Positions 34,875 through 46,700 of a stretch of 60,000 nt of DNA are shown here, piece after piece (within the stretch, counting starts at the first letter, position 1; each line of letters starts with the position of its first letter). Source of the stretch: Polytrichum commune (taxonomy: Eukaryota > Streptophyta > Polytrichopsida > Polytrichales > Polytrichaceae). The stretch is from contig OX485807.1 of NCBI GenBank assembly GCA_950295325.1, forward strand, positions 8,647,001-8,707,000, given 5' to 3'. The position numbers were made by a program, and so were the translations under genes. The notes beneath the pieces are model-generated. The model had not been told where the DNA came from. It saw only the letters and a program-made list of their open reading frames with translations, and made no database searches.

Positions 34875-37800
34875 TTATGAATCGGATATGTTTTCTTCTT
34901 TGTCTTGACTGGTGGAGTCAGTGTCATAGAACTTGGTGTTGGGATGCATACATTTTCCCTCACAACTCCAGTGACGCTTTCGCTCATTGATGAACCAGTT
35001 ATTGATCTGTTTCATATTCAAAGCACAGAGTTTCTGCAAGTTGGCCTTCTCGATTTCCTGCACATGATGCATTTTGCCACAAAGTCAAATATCTGCCTGA
35101 TTTATTGTGCAATGACATAAAACAAAAGCAATGTGAACTTGGAATTAAAACCTCGAACTTAGTAAATGGAAGCCAGACCATGAGACCCCTTATAAGAGTC
35201 ATAACAACTTTTCAGTACCAAGGTCTGTGACCCTATTGTGGGCACTTCCGACTCTACAGACATTTCCTGCCTGTTGGATTGGCTGGGAGATTATTTCATC
35301 CTGTTAGCAATTGCACATCACGAAGATTGTCATTTCAAGTTTCAAAATTGATGTTGAGATGCAAAAGTTATATGACTTTAAAACGAAGATGCTCTTACTC
35401 TTTACATGATCACATAGGCCCTCCCATTTGTGTTAATTATTGAACCTAGAGTGTATAGCATATTTTAAGTTCTACCTTAGTCCTCAATCCCATCGTAGCA
35501 TGTGTCTTTTTTGATGTCCATTTTAAACCACAAGCCTTGTCATATACCTTTAAAATAGAGGTGTCCAAATAAGAGTGACATCATAAGACCCACACTCCTT
35601 AATGTGATAGTTAATTTATTTTGTGTCATCAATGGGTATCAAACATTGAGTAAATTAGAGTGTGGGTAAAGTAGACATGCCTAATTTGGTTACTTATCTT
35701 AATCATTAAGTGATGTGTGGTTTGGTATGGTTCCAAGAACCGGTACCATTAAAACACACGTTTAAAGGATTTTAAATTGCATGTTCAAAATATGATAAGT
35801 ATTCTAGGCTCAACAATCAATATAATTGGGGGGAGGGGGGATATGTATGACCATTTAATGAGCGCATGAATCTACACTTTGAGAATGACTAAGATATTCA
35901 TATGAGCTTTGAAAAACTATGAGGATAGTGACCACGACCTCGATTTGGGTTTTAAAATCAGTTTACACTAATTGCATGCTTCATGTCCTAGGAGAAGCCG
36001 GTTAGTTGGAAAAAGTAGCCATTCAAGACCCATCCACCTTATGGAATGCCATGGGGTGACTAACTGCTGTGTGTCGTGTATCATTGATTCAACTCATCTT
36101 ATGTGAATTTTGACAACTGAAAATCATGACATGTCCACGTACAGGTGAGTGTTTTGTAAGCTTAAAATATTTAACAATGTTAAATGAAGTATGATGGAAG
36201 TTCTCACAGAAGGGTATGGCCAGAAGGAGTGGCTGTTAAACCAGTCTTTCAGGATGCGGCGTGCATTGCCAGGCAGCTTCCCCTTCTTGCGTACGCGATT
36301 AAACTCGGCTTTGAGACCCCCAATGTATCGGCCATACCTCTTCTGCAGCATTTTCTTGAGCTCTTCCTCCGGTGCATTGGGGTCGATCACAATGTTGTCA
36401 TTGCCTCCGGCTGTTGCAAACAACATCTCGGGCTCAGGCATCTCCATATCCTCGGCCTCGTCCACGCCATCCAGGCCATCCAAGTGCTCAATCTCAAACC
36501 CGTAAGTTTCATTTTCATCTTCTCCAGCTGCATGTCCAGATCCACCAAGTAAGGATTTGAAGGTGGAAATCAGTGTTGGTCCGGTAGTACCTCAACTATG
36601 AACATCTTCATTGGTATGTAGGTGAACTCATGGTATCGGCTATCACCTTTAACAATGGTATCAAAGAACCTACGAAATTGTCATACCAGTCAAATATTGA
36701 TATTTGGTGGGTATGTCAAGGTGAGAATCTTGTTCTATCCAAGTTGTTATTTGAGTCAATATCATTCTAAACCACATTGATACCAAGATTATTTTGTCTA
36801 GACATGAAGATTCTTGCATAATATATAGATCCTTATGGTATTGAAAATAAATCATACTCATACCCTGTTGGTATCAGAATAATGTGAAATCTAGATTATA
36901 GATATCAAAATGATTTCAAAAAATGACGACACCAAACCAACAATGGTTTAAACTATATCCACCATGGCCATGGCGGTATGTTCTCATCCACAACTCAAAC
37001 CCACACATTAATCCTTGTCTCGAATTCCACTACTAGTGTGGGATATTGAATTAGTAAAGTGGGTTCAAAAAAACCAAATGAAATCATTTCTATGCTAGGC
37101 ATTATAGTAAGTCACTGGATTCTAATCTTACAGAGCACTGATTGAGCATTGGATGTTATCACAGGGGAGGCTGTAGCAAATGATAGAGAACGGAAGCACT
37201 TGATGAACCTTTATTTAAATATGAGTATATGTGATTGAGGTAAGTGGATATTATGTGGTCACTTTTCTTAAACAAACGTTTAAATTGAAGTGGTATATGG
37301 CAAGGGTTGTGGTTAAGAACATACCAAATAAGCCGTGATGAGATTGGACTATGTGGTCAAAATACGATAAGCTCAATAGTTAGCACATTGGGAGGGTCGA
37401 ATTGATCACTTAAAACAGAAAGAAAAATCTTCACTTTGACTTCCTTTTATTGTAAATATGAACTCCTATTAGGAAACTTGAAATGACAGATGCCATGATT
37501 CACAATGGCTAACTAGATGAGACAATCCCAAATATGATTCAACAACTAAATCAATTTTGGAGTTGAAATTTCCACAATAGGGCCACAGTAATGATTTTGA
37601 ATTGACAGCATTCCTTAAAATATCTCCTGAGATGAGAGAAGTTACAAGGTATACCACTTTACAAGGTACATAGAATATTCATGCATGCAATTTCATGATC
37701 AAGCTTTTGGAGGTGTTAGACAAATTCAATTACAATGACTGGGGGGAGCTAAAAAGCAAGATCCATGGGATGTTGAAACTGTGGACAAAAACATTCTCAT

Positions 37801-40580
37801 AGGCCTTAATGATGTTGTTCAGCTTCAGTATGAGGTCACTTGAGATGAGCAGAATTTGAATGATTACCAGAATAATTTTGCACATTTGACCAACCCTTGA
37901 TAAGGTGATAAATGTACAGGCGCAGAAAATGTTGAAAATCAGGGCCCCTTGAGAAAAACTACTTCGATAGGACTATCTGTAAAGTCCCACAAAGAGGGAC
38001 AAAACTGTGGGTTTGATCCTTCTTTGAGAAAACTTTCTATTAAGGTCTCGTTAGCTCGTCATATATTAAAAAGCTAATTTAAAATTTGGTTGGAATTTAT
38101 GAAATCTCTTCTTTTCACTTTAATAATCGAGAGAATTTCGAGATCTAAAATAGGGTTTACACATGGGATTTGGTGTCCTAAATCCTGAATTGGACTATAC
38201 AATGCTACTTGACCCACTCATCAAAGTAGGACAAGCTAGAAAATCATTTTTTAAATAACCCGACATCACTCTTTTTTATATTAAATATTAAGATAACTTA
38301 GGTGACCTTGTGTTAATTATCATAAACTCAAGGTTTGGGACTAAACCCATGGTTTCATCTGCTTTACTATATGGAAAACTCTAATATCACACTTAAAGAA
38401 AGTGAAACTTGATGTTGAATAAGTAATCCAAGATCTAGACTGGTGGGATGCAGAAAACATGAAACCTTAAAAGCTAAAAATCTTTCAGACATACAGGACC
38501 CTACAATATTTTCGCTCATATGATTCAATTGTTTCTCTAGGAACTAAATTGGAAACAGCTAACAAATATACTTACAACATCCTTACCACTCTGACCAAAT
38601 TGATTAGCTCCAGTGATAAAGTGGCATACTTTTATTTCATGGCCAACTCCTTTCATCCTTCCAGTACTTCTTGGAGTCTAGGAGTCTACTAGGTAAAATT
38701 ATACGTTGTGGATGAAGGGGCTCTCATAAACTAACCCCCCCATATATAGGTTGAGGACCTGTTTATATTCATTGACCTAATCCACTATATTTTGAGACCA
38801 ATGAATCAATACACTAATTTTGGGTCTCTCATACATATCATTTTCAAATCAAAGTTACATTAAAAACAGACAAATTGCAGGCTATACAGTGTTCATTGCG
38901 TTGTCACCTTCACAATGCATGAATTCATGTAAAAACCACAAAGCTTTAGCCCTTGTTGGGCGGAGAGAAGTCTGTAAGAGTAATTGCACTTATATGTGAA
39001 ATTAAGTTGTTTTACAATTAGGTTGCCTCTTCTTTCATGCAAATTTACCTTGGGTCAAAACCATATCACAATTTTTTATTTTTGTTAATTCACATGTATA
39101 GCAACGGCGGGTTTTTTTTTTCCCTTCAAATTCATATATTTTGGAAATGTGGTGATAAATTTTCAAAAATAGTGTGGAATGTCGATAAATTAACATGGGG
39201 CAAACTAGGTGCACATATCAGTGTAGAGTACATGAATGAATGCTGGGATAAGGATGCTAATAATGTATTCTATTTTCTCTTTTGCATCCAGTCTAATTTG
39301 GATATTTCTCCACATTCCGCTGGTTTTCACATGAACCGGTTAATAAAATATTGCTGATCAGCACCGTTACACTTGATTAATCAACACCTTGGAACATATC
39401 TGAGGTAGTGTTTCACAGCCATATGTATATAGTTTAAGGTTGAGGCATCTATAACTGATAAAATAAGAGAGTTTGCATCTGTTTAGGGAGGAGTAATAGT
39501 GGGGAATTATTTTTCTTACGAAGAGAAACAAAATCCAAGGAGAATGCAATTTTTTTCAAAAAATTTCATGAATATGGAAATTGCTACAAATTTCTAAGCG
39601 GTAAAGTTACAATAACACATGTTCGATCTATAGGTTGACCCATAACCACTCATCTAAATGTTAATGTTTGGCTATGACAATTGTCAAAACTCTTACGAGG
39701 GTAATCAATTACAAGCCACCACCACATAAATTTAAACTCTGTCAACCTAAAAATTATAGATCTCATCCATGTCAGCCTTACATGACCCTAGTGAGCAGTT
39801 AAATGGACCTGGTCGACTATGGATGCCTCGATCTTATTCATCACCATTTCAGTTCAGGTCAAGAGCAGTGCATGAGGACTTACTTTCAACGTAGTGGCCA
39901 CAGACATCTTCCAGCTGCTTGGAAACATTGTCTTTGTAAGCCATGAATTTGTTGAAGGGGTCTGCCATCTCCTCCTGGAACGTCGTTAGCAAGCCCACGA
40001 ACGATTTCTGTTTGTATCTCTGATCAGTACAGGGTCTATAAAGTTGATATTGAACACATCTAGATATTATTTACATATATATATTTATATATTTATATAT
40101 ATATTTACACACACACATACTCCACAATATTAGCATATGTCAGCAAAACTTCCCATGAAGTAACACCCCATATCATCTTTAGCTTACTGGTTGCACCTAG
40201 TCTGAGTATATATATATATGGCAGTCAGTATCAGTTTTGGGCATCGTGTTGGCTATATTCCAGGTGAGATTACTCATGTTGTGGGATTGAGGTCAGAGAT
40301 GCATCCTGATCACAATTAACAAAAAGAACAATGATTTATACATGTGTATATGTATTGCATTCTGCTGGCTGGCTAGGTGCAGGTTTTGTACCATGAAGTA
40401 GTCCAGTTCAGGGTCGTTGCCTGCAGCAGGCTGGTCGGACGTCGAAAGTTCCTCATCCTGGAGCTTCTGATATTTCTTAGAGAGGTCCTCCACCTTGATC
40501 CGAAGGGATTTTGGAGCACCGATCTGTTCCCCCCACCTCAAGAAGTTTCGTCTATTCAACGTCAATATATATATATATAT

Positions 40581-40621
<41 letters not shown>

Positions 40622-43600
40622 TTCCTCCAGACTAGTGGGTCCGGTCCGGACTCTAGTTGCAGGATGAGACCCATATTGATCCATGATGAATCAACACGTT
40701 ATACCATACGGACGACCTCTTTATGGGAATAGATTCTGAAGTAGCTTACAATTGGACACAGTAACACACTCAAAGTTAGTCAGGAAGTTAAGAATGAATC
40801 ACATCTCATGAGGTATTAAACATACACTAGCTGGTCATACTTGAGGTTTATGCGTTACACAAAATGGACATAGACTGAGATATCATATGTAAACAGTTCT
40901 CGCTATATGTTGTACAGTGGTAAAAGGTAGTGGTTGATTTAATTTTACAAGGAAAGAATGAATCACATCGCAGGTCTTACATATACACAAGCTGATCATA
41001 CTCGAGGTTGGTACCTTCGACAAAAATGCGCTTGAATTAATGGATGGGACCGAGATCATATGTGAACAGTTTTGCAATTTGCTATCGTAGGATGGCAGAA
41101 GTAGTGATTGATTTACCTTGAGGATCTTCAAATGAGAGAGAACCATTTCGGTGTAAAATGGGTGATCCCTGATGGCAGCTCGCATCTCATCTTGGGCCCC
41201 AGCTTCGTGAGAAACCTGCTCCTGTTCCACAAACCACAAGAAAACAGCAGGTCAGCCATTCATATCCATACATGTAGCTCTTGGTCCTAATTCATCTGCA
41301 TCTTCATGCTTTGGAGGTGCCAAATTGCTCCTGTACTAAATGAGTAGGAGAATGTCTCTCGAACACGGTCCGGCCCGGGTCATGGGCTCTTCTTTCTGTT
41401 GTAGTTTACTCTTGCAATGGAAAACATCCATTTCTTTTCATATACATTTAAAACCAAAAGAGAGTAGCATAATCAAGTCAAGACTCCAGCATCTACTGTG
41501 GCAATCGTAATTTAAGGTTGGGGTCGACAGTGTCACGATGATTTCCTGGGCCAGGGGAAATTTTGACTTCAAGGCCCAAAGAAATTTTCCACGTTATACT
41601 GCCAAAAAATTAATCATCGAATGAAATCTACTAATGTTTACAGTTTCATACTACAAAATTACTGCAAGGAATATGTATTTTTTTCAATTTTATGAGCTCC
41701 CTGCCAAATCTCCCAGTACTCCGCAGCAACAGGGTGGCAGTTACAGAAACATGGAGAATATTCTTCTGTTCATAGCCAGGACGGCAGGTAAAAATATTCG
41801 TTGACCATTCACTTAAGGACATCATCTTGCCATGCATAACCTGCCTGATCATGAGGAGGTTCCTCCAATTCGTCGCTTGACGACCCAGTTCCAGAGCCAG
41901 GCGATCCATTTCCGGGTACATTAAGGTCCTCCCCGGAATGAGCCGTTGTGTTCGACTGCAAGTCAGACGATCGGTCGGGACACTTGAACACAGAATTCCT
42001 CCGAAGGCTGTTCATGTCTCGATTCATGCCCTCGGTGATCTGCGTCAGCAAATGGCCTGCAACGTTCGGAAAGCTGGTAGTATTGTCGTTTGGCTCAGAT
42101 GTCGAAGCGGAAGGAGAATAGAACCGCTGTTCATTCCCAACAATATAATTGTCTGTGTAAGCATTCGCAGAGTTTGGCTGCTGAGTTGTGGCCAGGCGAG
42201 AGTATGTCCCGTTGATAAAGTTTATGTAAGCGCTCGCTGGGAGGAGTGTCCCAAGCGGAGCAACAGCTTGCGAGCCAGATGACTCGATTGTGGTTTCAAG
42301 GTTATATGGTTGTTGGCAAATCTGGAAGAATTCATGTTGCGTGCCATTGATGTGGCTGGACTGAGCTTCTGCCTCCATGGTTGGCGGTGCTGATGATTCC
42401 TTCGCAAGCTGTTCCGCATAACTGTAACTAGGGCGGAGTGCTGCATTCTCCTGCTGGAGTTGCAGGTGTAGGTCGGTGATTGCTTCTTCTTCTTCTTGTC
42501 GGTCATGGTGGTCGGACTCTCTTTCCACTGTAACACACAACATCAAGTGCAGGGGAGACTCAGATCCTTGATTGCAACGATTCCTTCACTTTACCAAATG
42601 TTGCATTTTATAAAATATGTGTGACGTGTCTACCATGCGATGTTGCAAACCTATGTCTCCCCTATGTGAAGCTGCTAACTCCTTTGAGAAGTTTTTCTCT
42701 TACCTTCACGCAACATCAAGGGGAGGAGAGTCTATTCTCATTTACCTGACCTACCTCCAATGCTTCCTTCACGATACCAGGAGTTGCATTAAAAAATAAA
42801 ATGGATGTGTGAATATGTGGCCTTGCGAATCTGGAAAGCTATGTCGACCTCCAGCTGAAGCTGCTACCTCCTTTGAGAAGTCGTTCTCTTACCTCACATG
42901 CACACAACATCAAGTGCAGGAGAGACACTTTTCATTTATGTGCAAACGATCCACTAATTTGTATCGATTCCTCAACGATAACACCAAAAGTTGCATTTTT
43001 CTGGAAAAGAATATATGGTTACGCGACCAATATTATGCGATGTTGCAAAGCTATGTCGGCCTCCAGCTGAAGCTGCTACCTCCTTTGAGAAGTTTCCTCT
43101 TACCTCAGATGCACATGACAACATCAAGTGCAGGAGGGACTCTTCTCATTTACCTGCATACGATCTACTAATTTGTACCGATTCCTCAACAACAGTACCA
43201 GAAGTTGCATTTTCTGAAAAAGAATGCGTAATTACGTGACCAATGTTATGCGTTGTTGCAGGGTAAGAGGCAATGTGGCATGGTCACATTGCCTACTCAC
43301 TTCTTCTCTGTATTCTGCGTTAGGATGATTTTCGGTTGAATGCACCAGGCTAGCTTGAAAACCACCAGCAACATTCCGACTTAACAAATCATAATATCTC
43401 CTAAACCAAACCTGATTATATATTAGTTAGCTGTTGGAAACACTCGGCTGCCTGTATAAATGTAAACCTTCAGAGTATGCTGCTGTACCACCTTGACATA
43501 TCTTATTCTAGCTAACCTAATTACCTTCTGCTTCTTCTTCGCCCATATCGGGATCTTTGTTGGCAGTAGTACTCCAAAAGTCTTTCATGGAATCAGCGTT

Positions 43601-43702
43601 GGGATATGTGCCACACCGCTGAGCTCTAGATCCAGGCGACATCACCTCTGTGGGCACGTCCAGGTTCAAGCCCACGTTGAACTCTCTCTCCTCCCCCGGC
43701 AT
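34875..43702 (-). CDS. KNOX1: Class I KNOX (TALE) homeodomain transcription factor, 7 exons
   Basis: Exons in transcript order: 43702-43525, 42527-about 41821, 41221-41117, 40523-40392, 40007-39884, 36527-36208, 35057-34875, about 582 residues. Junctions 1/2 and 3 to 7 keep phase with good donors (GTAATT, GTAAAT, GTACAA, GTAAGT, GTGAGA) and CAG acceptors. Exon 2 to 3 is uncertain (see findings). Exon 1 and 2 encode a long acidic, Ser/Asn-rich N-terminus. Exon 3 and 4 carry KNOX1 ([19 protein letters not shown] then IGAP). Exon 4 and 5 carry KNOX2 ([21 protein letters not shown]). Exon 6 has an acidic linker, the ELK domain ([20 protein letters not shown]) and helix 1 and 2 with the TALE WPYP loop. 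Exon 7 has helix 3, [15 protein letters not shown]. The GLKxEFxxxxKKGKLP and RKRHW style is class I. It is a nuclear DNA-binding protein that normally pairs with BELL proteins. The Glu in WFINE replaces the usual Gln. Introns range from 0.1 to 3.4 kb. Confidence 0.88.
35220..36060. repeat. Family B foldback-like repeat inside the KNOX homeobox intron
   Basis: The first half (35,220-35,610) matches 7125-7495 and the second half (35,690-36,050) matches 11,640-12,090. The arm near 35,426-35,600 resembles, in reverse complement, the arm near 35,700-35,840 (TGTGGTTT, AAAATATG, CTAGG.TCAA.AAT words). It makes up most of the intron between the last two coding exons. Confidence 0.6.
36655..36925. repeat. 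Dispersed repeat shared with 4330-4562
   Basis: CAAATATTGATATTTGGTGG, ATAATATATAGATCC and TGGTATTGAAAATAA blocks parallel the 4.3-kb copy. It lies in the 3.4-kb KNOX intron between the KNOX2 and ELK exons. Confidence 0.55.
37265..37400 (+). repeat. Partial family B arm in the KNOX intron
   Basis: GTTTAAATTGAAGTGGTATA then GATTGGACTATGTGGTCAAA and ATACGATAAGCTC match the forward arms at 11,740-11,870 and 35,700-35,840 in order. Confidence 0.5.
40564..40618. repeat. (AT)n(AG)n microsatellite in a KNOX intron
   Basis: About 18 bp of AT then 34 bp of AG on the plus strand; on the transcribed strand this reads (CT)n(AT)n. It starts about 40 bp upstream of the exon 4 acceptor at 40,523, within reach of the branch-point/polypyrimidine zone. 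Confidence 0.85.
42535..43265. repeat. Four-unit tandem array in KNOX intron 1
   Basis: The word CATCAAG recurs at 42541, 42714, 42908 and 43132. Each is followed by a purine-rich GGAG.GAGA block, then a CGATTCCTC/CTTCAC block, then AGTTGCATTTT. GCTGAAGCTGCTACCTCCTTTGAGAAG-type words precede units 2 to 4. Unit length grows from 173 to 224 bp. The first unit touches the acceptor region of exon 2. Confidence 0.8.
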
Positions 43703-46700
43703 GGTGATGACGTCGATCGGTCTCCAACACTATAACGAAGCAATGATTCGAATGCAATGGGAGTGGAATGAGCAAAAGTATGGCAGGCGCTACCTAACTT
43801 ATAAGCAATTCTTCATCGAAGCTGATTCAACTGTGTGTGTTCCTGACGATTGATCTTTCTTACAAGGCCATGCTATCCTCTCTCAAGTAATCTCTTCACT
43901 TCCAACACAAATTGTAGCGTTCTGTGTGTGCTCCGAAGAAGTTGTTACGCTTAAATCCTGCATGGAGTCACCCTGTGCCTCGGGACGACAACCCCATCTG
44001 CTTTCGGTACTGAGATGTACTTCGAAATGACCGCAACAATTCACACTGCCAGCTCCATTAACATGTGAGTCCCTCCACCGCGCGCTCCTTCGCAACCTAG
44101 CTGGCGAATGGTGAATTCGAATTTCCAGAGAGAATGATTAACCCTTCTTAAATGCTAATGAACTAGCTTTTGCTCTTGCGCAAATGAGGGAACTTAGTAA
44201 TTTGGGGCGTTTGGTGCTTTGTAGACCAGATGGAAACTTGGGCTTCCATTGTAAAAATGTAATACGCCCTCTCAAAGAAATGGGTCTTAATGGGTCTCAA
44301 TGGGTCTTACTTACCACTTTACTTTATTCTTAATTTACAACGTAATTGTGAAGATTAAAGCAAGGATGTTCCAAAGAGAATCTCCCAAAGCTTTGATCTT
44401 TTTAATTGCCCGCCCTGCATAAATGTGATAGGTGGCAACACACCAATGACCAAGTTAGTGTCAAATCTGCTCAACCATTGTGAATAAGTTCCTCACTTCA
44501 AAAAAATCTTGATGCTTCAAATTTTGTTGAAATTGGGTGCATCATATGCAGTGTCAATGAATCACCCCATCAAATTCATTGCAAGTTTCAAAGGAATTGG
44601 CAATAGTCAACTAGCCACATTTTTCCGAAAATTGTCATTTTTGGTGGTGGATTTAGGCATGCTAAGCCATCACTAAGAAGCATGACTTGTACTAAATCCA
44701 TCACCCAAAAGCTACAAAACAATTATAACTGAAAGTTAGTGACTTCATTCTCTGAAGTATCATAAAGTTACCTAGGCTCTAGGTGTATATATATCTCAAT
44801 TGGTCTCAAAGGCTTAGGATTGCTTAAGTGGAAGTCATTATTGCACACATGTCTAGCAAAAGATGTGCCACATTTCACATAGGAGTCCAGGCAATTTACT
44901 TACGTCACTTGAAACTTGTCCTATGCAATTGGAAATTTTGCAAATGTAGCACAGTGGTAGATTTGCATTGTTTTTTCATCGACGTGGGACGATTGCGAAG
45001 GACTCGAGTATGCTAGTAGTGTATAGCCATAGCTAAATGATGATGGGTGCCTCAACATTAAATAGCAAATTGCAAGATATGTGATGCACAATATGAGCCA
45101 TAATGAACTTAGGTAGGAGTATGTTTAAACTATTCTATCATGTAATTTAAAGAGCAAAGTGTAGAGCATGAAGTTGATTGCTTCTTTTTGCCTCCAATAG
45201 ACTTATCTTGTGACAAACACCAATTCTTAGAATGGCCCTTTGGGGTGTGTGTGTGTGTGTGACTTAGTGTGACCAAATGTATGGTGTAGTTTATTATTTG
45301 TACCTAAAAATTTGAAATTTTCTAGAGGTAATATATGATGAATAGAATATGTCACATTGAACTATAACTAATACAAGGTCCAATATAGCATATCCAATTA
45401 AAGTGTTTAGATACAATATACCATGTGGGATAGATTATCTTCATGATGTTGATAACAAAGCATTTGTGTGTTGTTTGTGCCATTTAGTGTGTAATGGTTA
45501 TTAAAGTTTAGAATTTATGATTGTCATTGCAAAAACACTGCCATTTGGAACTCAATGTTACATGGTGCCATTCCTTGATAACTTAGTCTGAATTTTGGCA
45601 GTCAAACTATTAGAAATATCTTTGTCTTTACTCTTTGGACTTCATTTTTCTAATTCACCTCATTTCATTAAATAAATAAATAAATACCCCCTTCACAATT
45701 TGTAAGTAATTATATGGACCCTTAAAACATCATCAATTAGATAATTAGGTCACTGAATGGTTCATTTAACTAGTCCATGCCATTAAAATACACCTCGGTT
45801 GCATGTGATATACAACTCTCCCTAAGGAGTCATCCCCCCCCCAATGGAATGGCCATGAAATTTTTGTAGAATATAAGGTAGAGGGCGCCTAACCAACCCT
45901 TTGGTTGACATATCCTATTATTGGAGTCCATTTAGATTAGTGGTGTGATTGGCATATCAAATTGGCTTTAACATGGTAGAAAAAATATTTTTTTTTGCAC
46001 ATCATATAAATATACTATGTAAAAATTTGAAGTTACATATCCTTGGCTATTTAAATCCCTCCCTAGACCGCACTTTCTTCATTGCAAACGGTTTCCAAAA
46101 CTATCCTGACACTTGTTCAAAACCGTCCTTTGTTTTTGGCCCAAAATCAACCTCTTTCCTCCCAAAAGCACCCCCACCTTTTGTCCAAATTGCCTCTTCC
46201 CTAGAACCAATATTCCACACGGAAAAAAAACTTTGAGCCCTTAGAGCATGACTAACCGTTGGTCATCAAGCTAGCTACAATGGAATGGTTATGTTTTTGG
46301 CCATTCAACTGGTTGTAACTGCTATTGTAGTGTTGGCGGGCCTCAAAAAGCCCTTTGGTCTCAAAAAGTTTGGGTATATCACGGCCCAAGTTCAACCTCT
46401 CTATAATAGAATTAATTATCAATACCTCACAATCTTTGACCAAATAGAATCTTAGCTTCAACTAGTGATATGTAAAGCCTTGTGTATTGTAAGACATTAG
46501 TTTTCATCATATGACCCACATTGTATGGAGCTTGTATAGAGTGAGCAAGTGGGACATGGAACGATACAACTTCCCTCTAAAGTAATTTTACCCGATTTTG
46601 CACCCCTTTGTGTACAATATGTTTGGTGCACAATATGTGATCATGCTCTTATAAAGTTTGCCTATGGGATCTTAATAAAACATATAAGTAAGCCCACCCC

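Noticed and set aside
43883-44095. Minus-strand frame upstream of the KNOX start as an extra first exon
   Set aside because: It ends in stops before the KNOX ATG and shows no in-phase donor joined to exon 1; it may be 5' UTR.
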